NCBI RefSeq assembly: GCF_005144585.1
Contig: NZ_SSMQ01000004.1
Coordinates: forward strand, 124,001-188,000
Length of the DNA: 64,000 bases
Direction: 5' to 3'
Source of the DNA: Polyangium fumosum
GTDB lineage: Bacteria; Myxococcota_A; Polyangia; Polyangiales; Polyangiaceae
The notes beneath the pieces were generated by a model that was not told the DNA's origin, did no database searches, and worked only from the letters and a program-made list of their open reading frames with translations. The position numbers and the translations under genes are program-made. Positions 53,026-61,595 of this stretch are shown piece after piece. How positions within the stretch are numbered: position 1 is the stretch's first letter; every line of letters begins with the position of its first letter.

Positions 53026-54368
53026 GAGACCTCGATGCGATACAGGCGCGGCGGCGCGGCGAAGAGGCCCTCCGCGCGCATCCGTTCGAGCGCAGCCGTC
53101 ACGTTCCCTTCCCGCGCCACGTGGGTGAGGACCACGATGTCCACAGGATCCCCCGGCGTCGCAGGGCGCTCCGGCTGCACCATCTGCTCCAAGCTCACGC
53201 CAAGCTCCCCGAGCCCGCCCGCAATCCGCGCCATGAGCCCCGGCCGCTCCGGCGCCGAGAGGCGCAGGTAATACCGCGTCTCGATGTCCTCCTGAGGCTT
53301 CAGCGGGCGCGGCTCCATCGCAATGCCCCGCGTGAGCAGCCCCGACGCGCCGGCCACGATCGAGCGCCCGACGTCGAGGATGTCGCTCACCACGCTCACG
53401 GCCGTCGGCAGATCCCCAGCGCCGCGGCCATAAAGCATGCACGGGCCAAGCGCGCGGCCTTCGAGCAGGATCGCGTTCAAGACGCCCGACACGTTCGCGA
53501 GCACGCTCGTCTTCGGGATGAGCGTCGGGTGGACACGGAGCTCGATCGCGTCGCCGAAATCACGGCCGATCGCGAGGTGCTTGATCACGTAGCCGAAGCG
53601 CTCGGCATACCGATGATCCCGCTCCTCGATGCCCTCGATCCCCTCGACGTGGAGCGCGCTCGCCGGGACACGCGCGCCGAAGGCCAGCATCGCCAGCACG
53701 CAGAGCTTGTGCGCGGCGTCGTGGCCGCCCGTGTCGAGCGAGGGATCGGCCTCGGCATACCCCTTCGCCTGGGCCTCGCGCACCGCCGCGTCGAGGCCGA
53801 GCCCGCCCTCGCGCATGCGCCCGAGCACGTAGTTGCAGGTGCCGTTGACGATGCCCGCGAGCCGCTCGACCCAGTCGCTCGCGAACGCCTCGCGCAGGGT
53901 GCGGATGATGGGGATGCCGCCGCCGACGGCGCCCTCGAACGCGAGATCGGTCCCGCGCGCAATCGCGAGGTCGACGAGGCGCGGCCCATGCTTGGCCAGG
54001 AGCAGCTTGTTCGCCGTGACGACGCCTTTCCCCGCCGAGATCGCGCGCTCCACGAGCTCGAGCGCGGCCCCCTCGCCGCCCATCACCTCGACGACGACGT
54101 CGATCTCCGGGTCGTCGACGACGTCCTCGGGGCGCGTCGTGATCCAGCGCGGATCACAGGCCGCGACGCGCTCTTTCGCGGGATCACGGACGAGCACCCG
54201 GCGCACTTCGAGCGGCGCGCCGACCCGGCCTTCGAGCCACCGCGCGTTCGCCGCGCAAAGCTCGAGCACGCCGCCGCCCACCGTGCCACACCCGAGCAGG
54301 CCGAGTCGGATCGATCCACGCCGCGGAGACGTCGTCGAGGGGTCCTCGGCGTTCGCAGGGCCACGCAT
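53022..54368 (-). CDS. hom: Homoserine dehydrogenase with ACT domain
   Basis: This 448-residue protein starts IRLGLLGCGTVGGGVLEL (NAD(P) binding) and has GKGVVTANKLLLAKHG, EGAVGGGIPIIRTLRE and GYAEADPSLDTGGHDAAHK with catalytic Asp/Lys. A C-terminal ACT domain (YYLRLSAPERPGLMARIAGGL) suggests feedback regulation, usually by threonine. It reduces aspartate semialdehyde to homoserine for Thr and Met synthesis. Its length fits the ACT-bearing monofunctional type. It overlaps murI by 4 nt and is divergent from the sheath-fusion gene. Confidence 0.95.
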   Translation of the reverse strand: MRGPANAEDPSTTSPRRGSIRLGLLGCGTVGGGVLELCAANARWLEGRVGAPLEVRRVLVRDPAKERVAACDPRWITTRPEDVVDDPEIDVVVEVMGGEGAALELVERAISAGKGVVTANKLLLAKHGPRLVDLAIARGTDLAFEGAVGGGIPIIRTLREAFASDWVERLAGIVNGTCNYVLGRMREGGLGLDAAVREAQAKGYAEADPSLDTGGHDAAHKLCVLAMLAFGARVPASALHVEGIEGIEERDHRYAERFGYVIKHLAIGRDFGDAIELRVHPTLIPKTSVLANVSGVLNAILLEGRALGPCMLYGRGAGDLPTAVSVVSDILDVGRSIVAGASGLLTRGIAMEPRPLKPQEDIETRYYLRLSAPERPGLMARIAGGLGELGVSLEQMVQPERPATPGDPVDIVVLTHVAREGNVTAALERMRAEGLFAAPPRLYRIEVS

Positions 54369-54481
54369 GGGCGCGGAGCTTAGCAGGGCCCGGCCCGCGT
54401 CAAAGAAAGCCGCAGAGCCGTGATTCAGGCCCCGCGATTGCCGCTTCTCCCGCGCGCGCTCCCCCCCTACACTTCGCAGCC

Positions 54482-56398
54482 ATGGCCGCCGAAACGAAGG
54501 GCTTCATGAAGGGTGGGATGAACTTCAACGTGGGCGAAGAGAGCCCCGAGCAAATGGAGCAGGTCGAGGGGCCGCTCCTGCCGCTCCGCGTGCTCGTCGT
54601 CGCGGATCTCTTGCCGCGCGACGAGCACAACGCCGGCGCCAGCGCGCCCGAGCTCGCGGTGCGGGTCGATCCGCTCGCGTTCGACGACCTCTTCACGCGC
54701 CTGCGCCCGCGCGTCGCCCTCGAGGTGCCGAGCGTGCTCGCCGAGGGCAACCGCGCGCGCGTCGATCTCGCGCCGACGAGCCTCAAGAGCTTCCGGCCCG
54801 ATGGACTGCTCGCCGAGGTCCCGCTCCTCCGCTCGCTCCTCGACGGCAAGCTGACGCTGGAGAAGCTCCGCGACGGCACCATCGATCGTGATCAAGCCCG
54901 CGTCGAGCTCGACCGGATCTGGAACGGTTCGCCCTTCGTGCGTGACGTCCTCCGCCTCGTCTCGGAGGCCGGCAGCGCGCCCCGCGCCGCCGCGTTCTCC
55001 GCGCCCGCGCAGAGCACGACCGACGCGTCGGTGGCCTCGATCCTCGACATGGTCGAGACCGGTCCGAGCCGCGCCGAGTCGACGCCCGCGCCCGTCGTGC
55101 CCACGCGGCCGCAGGCCCCCGCCGCCGACGCCCGCTTCGGCGCGCTCATCTCGGCCGTCGCGAACGCCGGCAAGTCGAGCTCGGCCCGCTTCAGCCCGCA
55201 AGAGGCCATCCAGCGCGTCGAGAAGGCCCTCGGCGCGCAGCTCGGCGCGATCCTCCAGCACCCCGAGGTGCGCCGCCTGGAGGAGGCCTGGCGTGGCCTC
55301 CAGCTCTTCGCCGATCGCTCGAAGGGGACGAAGGGCCTCAAAATAGACGTCGTCTGCGCGCGGCCCGAGCTCGCGGCGATGGCGCTCGAACGCGCGGTCC
55401 GCCACAACGCCGGCGGCGAGCCCCCGGTCTCCTGCGCGATCGTGGACATCACGATCACCGGCACCTCCGCGACGCTCGCCCAGCTCGAAGAGATCGCCCG
55501 CGTCGCCGAATCGCAGACCGTGCCCGTCGTGCTGAACGCGTCGCACGCGCTCCTCGGCCTGGATCGGCTCGGCGATCTCGAACGGCTCGACAACAAGATC
55601 GCCCTCTTCTCCACGCCGGATCAGGTGCGCTGGCAATCGACGGCACAGAAGCCCGCGATGCGCTGGGTGACGATGGCGATGAACGGCATCCTCGCGCGCG
55701 CCGCCTACGACAAGTCGACCTCGCGCGTGCGCGAGGCCGTCATCAAGGAAGAGCCCGCAGACGAGGGCGCGATGGTCTGGATCGCGCCGGCCTACGGCGT
55801 GGGCGCGCTCGTCACGCAGAGCTTCCGCGAGACGCGCTGGCCATGCCGGGTCGTGGGCGCCAGGAGCGGCGGCACGCTCGAAAACCTCACGATCCACGAG
55901 GTGCGAGGGCACGTCGACGACGCCGAGGTCGTGGCGATCCCGACGCAGGCGTTCGTCTCGACAGATTCGCAACGCGAGCTCTCCAAGGCAGGCGTGCTCC
56001 TCCTCGCGTCGGCCCCGAACAGCGACGCGGTCTATGTGCTCGCCGCCCCGACGTCCTACGTCCCGCCGCCCAAGCGCACGTACGACAGCGCCTCGACGGA
56101 GCCCGAAGCGCGGCTCGAGCGGGTCTCCTTGGTCGATCAGCTCTTCGTGGCCCGGATCGTCCAGTTCCTGCGGGTCATCGCCGGCCGTTTGCCCGGGAAC
56201 GTCGCGCCCTCCGAGGCAAAATCGCTCGTGGATCGCTCGCTCTGGGCGCTCTTCGAGGACGCCAAGCCCGGCAGCTTGGAGATCGTGGTGAACGCGCACG
56301 CGACCTCGGACGGCACCGCCGTCGCCGTCACGATCCGCCCGCGCCGCTTCCTCGGCGTCGCCCTGGAAGAGTTTTCCCTCGAGTTCCTCGTCGGCTGA
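54482..56398 (+). CDS. TssB-TssC fusion: divergent T6SS-type contractile sheath protein
   Basis: This 638-residue protein joins two sheath-type domains. Residues about 30-160 resemble TssB: PLRVLVVADLLPR, VRVDPLAFDDLFTRLRPRV and VPLLRSLLDGKLTLEKL. After an Ala/Pro-rich linker, residues about 215-638 resemble TssC: HPEVRRLEEAWRGLQLFADR, VTQSFRETRWPCRVVG, TLENLTIHEV and VDQLFVARIVQFLRVIAGRLPG. It aligns over the full length of the canonical TssC at 56517 but is diverged. It is convergent with that gene. It could be an accessory or capping sheath subunit, or a second sheath; function is inferred from fold only. Confidence 0.8.
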   Translation: MAAETKGFMKGGMNFNVGEESPEQMEQVEGPLLPLRVLVVADLLPRDEHNAGASAPELAVRVDPLAFDDLFTRLRPRVALEVPSVLAEGNRARVDLAPTSLKSFRPDGLLAEVPLLRSLLDGKLTLEKLRDGTIDRDQARVELDRIWNGSPFVRDVLRLVSEAGSAPRAAAFSAPAQSTTDASVASILDMVETGPSRAESTPAPVVPTRPQAPAADARFGALISAVANAGKSSSARFSPQEAIQRVEKALGAQLGAILQHPEVRRLEEAWRGLQLFADRSKGTKGLKIDVVCARPELAAMALERAVRHNAGGEPPVSCAIVDITITGTSATLAQLEEIARVAESQTVPVVLNASHALLGLDRLGDLERLDNKIALFSTPDQVRWQSTAQKPAMRWVTMAMNGILARAAYDKSTSRVREAVIKEEPADEGAMVWIAPAYGVGALVTQSFRETRWPCRVVGARSGGTLENLTIHEVRGHVDDAEVVAIPTQAFVSTDSQRELSKAGVLLLASAPNSDAVYVLAAPTSYVPPPKRTYDSASTEPEARLERVSLVDQLFVARIVQFLRVIAGRLPGNVAPSEAKSLVDRSLWALFEDAKPGSLEIVVNAHATSDGTAVAVTIRPRRFLGVALEEFSLEFLVG

Positions 56399-56461
56399 TC
56401 GATCACGGGGGCCGGCGCGCGCCGGTCCCCCGCCCTCGCCCACGCGAATCACAAAAACACG

Positions 56462-56487
56462 AAGGCCGGCTCTTTCGAGCCGGCCTT
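56462..56487. terminator. Bidirectional terminator between the sheath fusion gene and tssC
   Basis: An 11-bp perfect stem aaggccggctc / gagccggcctt with loop tttc. On the plus strand ttcg follows the stem. It lies between the two convergent stops. Confidence 0.75.
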
Positions 56488-56516
56488 TCGCGTTTGTCGG
56501 AATCAGCCGAAGCGGC

Positions 56517-58001
56517 TCATTCCTTGTCGAGCTTGCCGACGAGGCTCAACGTGAAGAATGCGCCCATGTACTTGAAGTGCGGGCGCACCTGCATGTCGAC
56601 CTTGTACCAACCGGCGTTGCCCTCGACCTCGGTCACGATGATACGCGCCTTGCGGAGGGGGCGACGGCCGCGGATGCTCGCCGAGACGACGTCCTGATCG
56701 GCGACGAACTGCGAGATCCAGTCGTTGAGCTCCTTCTCGAGATCGGCGCGCTCCTTCCACGTACCGATCTGCTCGCGCTGCAGCACCTTCAGGTAGTGCG
56801 CGATGCGGGCCATGATGAACATGTACGGGAGCTGCGTGCCGAGGCGATAGTTGAGCTCGGCGGCGCGGCCCTCCTCGCTCTGGCCGAAGTACTTCGGCTT
56901 CTGCACGCTGTTCGCCGAGAAGAAGCACGCGTTGTCCGAGTCCTTGCGGTAGGTGAGGCCGATGAAGCCCTCCTCCGAAAGCTCGTACTCGCGGCGCTCC
57001 GTGAGCATGATCTCGGTGGGGATCTTCGTCTGGATCTCGCCCATCGCCTCGTACTGGTGGAGCGGCAGGTTCTCGACCGAGCCGCCCGCCTGCGGGCCGA
57101 TGATGTTCGGGCACCAGCGGTACTTGGCGAAGCTGTCCGCCAGGCGCGTCGCGAACGCGAAGACGGCGTTGCCCCAGCAATACGAATCGTGCTGGCCGAT
57201 GACGTTCTCCTCGTAGTTGAACTCCTTCACGGGCACGGTGTTCGCGCCGTAGGGGAGGCGGAGGAGGAAACGCGGCATCACGAGGCCGACGTAGCGGGAG
57301 TCCTCGGTCTCGCGGAAGGCGTTGTACTTCGTGTACTGCGGGCCTTCGAAGAGCGCCTTGAGGTCCTTCAGGTTCGGCAGGTTCAGGTAGTCCTTCAGGC
57401 CGAAGAACTGCGGGCCGGCCGCGGCGATGAAGGGCGCGTGCGACATCGTCGCGACGGAGGCGCACTTCTGCAGGAGGCTGATGTCCTGCGGGCCCGGGCC
57501 GAACTCGTAGTTCGCGATGATCGCGCCGTAGGGACGGCCGCCGAACTGGCCGAACTCCGCCGAGTAGACGAGCTTGTAAAGGCCGCTCTTGGGCACCTCG
57601 GGGGCGTCCTCGAAATCGGCGAGCAGGTCTTCCTTCGAGCAGTTCAAAAGCTCGACCTTGACGTTCTCGCGGAAGTCCGTGCGGTCCACGACGAACTTGA
57701 GGCCGCGCCACGCCGACTCCAGCTTCTGGAACGTCGGGTGGTGGAGGATCTCGTCGATCTGGCGCGAGAGCTTCGCGTCGATCTCCGCGATCAGCGCATC
57801 GACGAGGGCCTTGTCGACCTTCTCGCCCTCGCGCTTCGGCGCGATGAGCTCGGCGATGAAGGCCTGGACGCCGCGCTTGGCGACCTCGTAGCCCTCGTCG
57901 CCCGGAGCCATCTTGGTCTCCGAGAGGATGTCGTCGAGAAGGCTGCCACCTTCGAGCGTCTGTACGCCCGCGCCGCCTTGCGCCTGATGCTCGGAAGCCA
58001 T
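56517..58001 (-). CDS. tssC: T6SS contractile sheath large subunit TssC/VipB
   Basis: This 494-residue protein is a canonical TssC: HPTFQKLESAWRGLKFVVDR, YGAIIANYEFGPGPQDISLL, GLVMPRFLLRLPYG, YRWCPNIIGPQAGGSVENLPLHQY and NAGWYKVDMQVRPHFKYMGAFF. With TssB it polymerises into the contractile sheath in the cytoplasm. It starts 3 bp after tssB with GGAGGAG before ATG 58001, so both are strongly coupled. It is the last gene of the visible T6SS operon. Confidence 0.97.
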   Translation of the reverse strand: MASEHQAQGGAGVQTLEGGSLLDDILSETKMAPGDEGYEVAKRGVQAFIAELIAPKREGEKVDKALVDALIAEIDAKLSRQIDEILHHPTFQKLESAWRGLKFVVDRTDFRENVKVELLNCSKEDLLADFEDAPEVPKSGLYKLVYSAEFGQFGGRPYGAIIANYEFGPGPQDISLLQKCASVATMSHAPFIAAAGPQFFGLKDYLNLPNLKDLKALFEGPQYTKYNAFRETEDSRYVGLVMPRFLLRLPYGANTVPVKEFNYEENVIGQHDSYCWGNAVFAFATRLADSFAKYRWCPNIIGPQAGGSVENLPLHQYEAMGEIQTKIPTEIMLTERREYELSEEGFIGLTYRKDSDNACFFSANSVQKPKYFGQSEEGRAAELNYRLGTQLPYMFIMARIAHYLKVLQREQIGTWKERADLEKELNDWISQFVADQDVVSASIRGRRPLRKARIIVTEVEGNAGWYKVDMQVRPHFKYMGAFFTLSLVGKLDKE

Positions 58002-58004
58002 CGG

Positions 58005-58496
58005 TTACTCCTCCCCCTGCTTCAGACCGAGCTCGTTGATGAGCCGGTTGCGCTGGGCCGGATCGTTCAAGATCGTCTGAATCTTGTTGCGGAACGCCTT
58101 CTCGTTTCCGAGCGGCCCCTTCAGCGCGGTGAGCGCGGCGCGGAGCTCGAGCAGCTTCTTCAGCTCGGGAACCTGGTTGGCGATCGCCGCAGGCTCCATG
58201 TCCGACAAACGCCGGAACTTGAGGTTGACGTTGAGCTCGTTGTCCTCGTTCTCCGACAGGCGATCCTTGACCGCCATGTTGAGCGAGAGCTTCTGCTCCG
58301 CCATCACCTTCTGGAAGTTGTCCTTGTCGACGTTGATGGGCTTCCGATCCTCGAGCGGCGTCGGGTCGGGGCGCATGGTGTAGTCGCCAAGCATGAGGAG
58401 CTTCAGCGGGAGCTCGACCTCTTCCTTCGCGTTCCCCGTCGCTGGCTTGTACGTGATGTTCACGCGTTCTTTCGGCGCGACTGATCCTTCTTTCAT
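58005..58496 (-). CDS. tssB: T6SS contractile sheath small subunit TssB/VipA
   Basis: This 163-residue protein has PLKLLMLGDYTMRPDP, INVDKDNFQKVMAEQKLSL, KFRRLSDMEPAAIANQVPEL and LIN-type ending, matching TssB. It pairs with TssC in the sheath. AGGAG lies 9 nt before ATG 58496. The gap to tssA is about 195 bp, larger than elsewhere in the operon, and holds no recognisable promoter. Confidence 0.96.
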   Translation of the reverse strand: MKEGSVAPKERVNITYKPATGNAKEEVELPLKLLMLGDYTMRPDPTPLEDRKPINVDKDNFQKVMAEQKLSLNMAVKDRLSENEDNELNVNLKFRRLSDMEPAAIANQVPELKKLLELRAALTALKGPLGNEKAFRNKIQTILNDPAQRNRLINELGLKQGEE

Positions 58497-58691
58497 CGCG
58501 GAAGGCTCCTTTCCCCTACGCTTGGGAGCTACATGCTCCGAGCGGCCTTTCCGAGCCGCCCTACGTTGAATACGTGATTGCCGTCAGGTCGGGGCCCACC
58601 TCGACTGGCGGCCCGAGAATACCGCAAACTACCCCGACCTCGTCCATCGTTATCTTTCCGAACGAGTTCCCTCGTTTCACTACGCGGGCGC

Positions 58692-60413
58692 TCAGGTGAT
58701 CGAGATGCGGAAGGCCGCCGCGGCGTCCAGCTCGCAGAGACGCTCGAACGCCTCGTTCTCGCGCTTACGCGCTTCCTCGCTCACCTCGTATCCCTGGTTC
58801 AACCCGCGGAGCGCCGTGTAGAGCGCCCCATAAAGCTCCGCGCAGAGCTCCGGATCCCACTCGTCGAGTTTGTGCTGCTTCGCCATGCGCTCGAGCCCGT
58901 CGAGCTGCGCGCGCGCGATCGCGAGCTGCCCGAGCTGCAGACAAACCTGCGCGATCGCGAGCTTGCCGCGGAACTTGTCGACCGGCGTGACCGCCTGCCC
59001 CGCGACCTTCGCCACGGCCTGGATGGCCCCGAGCGGATCGCCATTCTCGATGAGGTTCCGCGCCTCGCCGATCGCCTTGTCGAGCGCGCGGAACCCCTTG
59101 CCTCCCGGCGCGCCGCCCGCCGCCGCGCCACCACCGCCCCCACCACCGCCCGATCCGAGGACCGGACGAACCTCGGCGTCGATCCAGGCCTTCGTGAGAT
59201 CGTCGGCGAGCGGGACGCCGTCGTTGAACGTGAACTCCACGAGCGTCGGCGCGCGCTGCAAGAGGAGCGCGACCTCGCGCAAATGCGTGAGCTTCGCGTC
59301 CGTATACCCGAGCTGCTCGAGCGCATTCGAGACGTGCCGGTGCGGATCGAGCCAGAGCCGATGCTCCGATACGACCTCGTCGACCGACGCGAGGATCCCA
59401 TCCCAGTTGCTCGCCTCGGCCATGCCGTCGAACGCGCCGCGCACGTGATCCGGCGGCGAAGGCAGGTAGGTTTGTCCGCCCTCGGCCGGCGGATCCTGCT
59501 GCATGAAGAGCCAGAGCCCGGTGCGGCTCATCCGATACGCAAACGCGCTCGAAGGATCGGCCGCGCGCAGCGCATCACCCGCGCGCATGAGCAAGGTGCT
59601 CACCTGATCGAGCACCACGTTCGCCGAGTCCGCGTCCGTGATGGCCGTTCCATCCGGCACTTCGACCGGCGCCGTCTCCACGGCCGGCGCGGAATACGCA
59701 GGCGGAGGCGGCGGCGCTTGGCGCGCGACGGCCGCTGGCGGAGGCGGCGCAGCACGCTCGACGGGCGGAGGAGGCGGCGGCGGCGGCGGAGGAGGAGGAG
59801 GCGGCGGCGGAGGAGGAGGAGGCGGCGGCGGCGGCGGCGGAGCTTCCTTCGGGACACTCGCGAGCATGCGCCGCGACGACTCGCGCAAGGACCCCATGCC
59901 CGGGTACGCGTCGCCGAGTTTGTCCCGTAGCTCTCCGTCGAGCTGGCGGGTCTGTTGCTCGAGCGCGCCGACGAGGTCCGCGTCCTTCGCGGTCGGGTTG
60001 AAGGTCCCGATCGCGGCCGCGACCTGATCGCCGTACCAGCTCATCAAGTTGCCGCGCGTGCGCGGGCGCTTGATCGGCGGATACATCTTGTCCCAGAACG
60101 CCGTGTTCAGCTCGTTGATGACCACGAGCCCATCGACCGCGCCCTGGACCCCGTCCGTGTGCGCCTTCGCCGCCGCGTAATACACCGCGAGGCGAAAGTC
60201 CTTCGACTTCTCGCTGAGCAGCTCCTCGGCGTTCGTCACGATCTTCGCCCAGTCGATCTTGCCGCCCTCGAGGGACTGCGCCTTGTCGACCTCGGCCTTG
60301 ATCGCCTCGAAGAGCTCGTCGTACGAGACGTCCTGCCCAACACCCCCCGAGATCGGCTCGATCAACGCCGACACTCGGTTCTTTGCCGCTTCCACCGCGT
60401 CACTCGCCGCCAT
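58692..60413 (-). CDS. tssA: T6SS protein TssA (ImpA-type) with long polyproline linker
   Basis: This 573-residue protein has an ImpA N-terminal domain (about 1-190; DVSYDELFEAIKAEVDKAQ and KAHTDGVQGAVDGLVVINELNTAFWDKMYPP). An uninterrupted run of 26 Pro and further Pro-rich stretches follow, then a C-terminal helical half with a second low-complexity Gly tract (GSGGGGGGGG). TssA organises sheath assembly and baseplate docking. ATG 60413 was chosen; Met codons at 60422 and 60425 are in frame and no clear ribosome binding site distinguishes them. Operon order is tagF-tssA-tssB. Confidence 0.9.
   Translation of the reverse strand: MAASDAVEAAKNRVSALIEPISGGVGQDVSYDELFEAIKAEVDKAQSLEGGKIDWAKIVTNAEELLSEKSKDFRLAVYYAAAKAHTDGVQGAVDGLVVINELNTAFWDKMYPPIKRPRTRGNLMSWYGDQVAAAIGTFNPTAKDADLVGALEQQTRQLDGELRDKLGDAYPGMGSLRESSRRMLASVPKEAPPPPPPPPPPPPPPPPPPPPPPPPPPVERAAPPPPAAVARQAPPPPPAYSAPAVETAPVEVPDGTAITDADSANVVLDQVSTLLMRAGDALRAADPSSAFAYRMSRTGLWLFMQQDPPAEGGQTYLPSPPDHVRGAFDGMAEASNWDGILASVDEVVSEHRLWLDPHRHVSNALEQLGYTDAKLTHLREVALLLQRAPTLVEFTFNDGVPLADDLTKAWIDAEVRPVLGSGGGGGGGGAAAGGAPGGKGFRALDKAIGEARNLIENGDPLGAIQAVAKVAGQAVTPVDKFRGKLAIAQVCLQLGQLAIARAQLDGLERMAKQHKLDEWDPELCAELYGALYTALRGLNQGYEVSEEARKRENEAFERLCELDAAAAFRISIT
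59763..59840. repeat. Trinucleotide tract encoding 26 prolines in tssA
   Basis: Twenty-six consecutive proline codons (CCG, CCT and CCC on the coding strand; gg-rich on the plus strand). The mix of two main codons makes it an imperfect microsatellite, but it is still prone to length change in frame. Confidence 0.9.
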
Positions 60414-60500
60414 GGACGGCATCATACCCGCGGGTCGCGCAGGTTCGCACCACGTGTGCGCGCCTCGAACGAAACGCGCGTCGTTCGGGCGCGGGGCGCG

Positions 60501-61478
60501 TTATTGCGAGAGGCCGTCGAGGAAGCCCGAGATCGTGAGCTCGGAGCGCGCCACGAGGGCGTCGAGCTGCACGCCGAGGGCACGACGCGAGGTGGGCTCG
60601 TCGACCGTCGGAGGACGGCAGAGCTCCACCACGTGATCGGCATAACCCGTCGGCGCGATGAGCTCACGGAACGAGGCCACGTGCGGCGGACCGAGGTGGA
60701 GGAGCATCGTCTGCTGCGGAACCCAGAAGGCATTGAGCAGCGTGTTCTTCCAGCGCGAGAGGCGGAGCGTCATGTCCATCCACACCGCCGCCGCGTACGC
60801 GTCGCCCGCGCCGAGCGGGAGGCGAATGCAGAGCCCCGTCTTCGGGTTCTCCTGGCCGATGAACGGCTCGACCGACGCGAAGACGTTCTGCAAGACCCAG
60901 AAGCGGCCCGCATCCGTGCCGAAGCCCGTCTCCCACAGCGCCTTCATCGACTGCGTGGTGAGCCACGAGCGATACCCGGCGCCCGCGGCGTCCGCGTCGT
61001 CGAGCGAAGGAGGGACGATGCGCGAAACGCGATCGACGAACGCGTCGACCGGGAGCGTTCGCCCGCTCGTGGCGACCTCGTACGACGAGGCGAGCAGCGA
61101 CCAGAGCGCGATCGGGAGCGATGCGCCGGCCGACACGAGCTGGCCGTAATCGTACGAAGCAAAAACGACCATCGGGTACGTACGACCCGCGTTGTCGCCG
61201 CTCGCGGCCCAGGCGCCGACCATGCCGCGCGTGGGAGGTTCGTCGCCTTTGCCTTCACCGTGAAAGATGAAGAGCCCGACGGAAGGCTGGTACGCCGCGT
61301 CGAACGAGGAGCCGAGCGCGCGATGCGCGAAATCGAGGCCCCCGCCGAGCCAGCGATCGAACGCCGCAAGCTCGTCTCCGCCGGCATTGAAGCGGATGAA
61401 ATCACCCGTCGCAGGCAGCTTGCCGAAGCAGCCAATCTGCGGGGGACTCGAAGGACCCTTCTTCTTTCGCCAGAACAT
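60501..61478 (-). CDS. tagF: T6SS-associated protein TagF
   Basis: This 325-residue protein has the TagF N-terminal signature GCFGKLPATGDFIRFN and then FDRWLGGGLDFAHRAL, as in DUF2094. TagF is a post-translational repressor of T6SS assembly in Pseudomonas and others. The PpkA/PppA kinase-phosphatase pair is not visible and may lie outside the window. Start ATG 61478 (GTG 61481 also in frame). It is downstream of tssM in the same direction and upstream of tssA by about 90 bp. Confidence 0.92.
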   Translation of the reverse strand: MFWRKKKGPSSPPQIGCFGKLPATGDFIRFNAGGDELAAFDRWLGGGLDFAHRALGSSFDAAYQPSVGLFIFHGEGKGDEPPTRGMVGAWAASGDNAGRTYPMVVFASYDYGQLVSAGASLPIALWSLLASSYEVATSGRTLPVDAFVDRVSRIVPPSLDDADAAGAGYRSWLTTQSMKALWETGFGTDAGRFWVLQNVFASVEPFIGQENPKTGLCIRLPLGAGDAYAAAVWMDMTLRLSRWKNTLLNAFWVPQQTMLLHLGPPHVASFRELIAPTGYADHVVELCRPPTVDEPTSRRALGVQLDALVARSELTISGFLDGLSQ

Positions 61479-61557
61479 CACCGGCCCGGCTCACAAATAC
61501 ACGAGCCCCCTGTTTTTACAAGGGGGCGTGCTGCCGCGGGCGAACCCTGGGAGGGCA

Positions 61558-61588
61558 TTCCACAGGCTGCTACGCGGCGCCTGTGGAA
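61558..61588 (-). promoter_or_regulatory. Hairpin between tssM and tagF
   Basis: A 10-bp perfect stem ttccacaggc (61558-61567) with gcctgtggaa (61579-61588) follows the tssM stop by a few bases on the minus strand. A second hairpin, gccccct/agggggc, lies at about 61504-61526. They could attenuate or process the transcript between tssM and tagF. No U-run follows. Confidence 0.35.
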
Positions 61589-61595
61589 CGCCATC

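Noticed and set aside
54467-56452. A long minus-strand frame opposite the TssB-TssC fusion
   Set aside because: No resemblance to any protein; shadow of the plus-strand gene.
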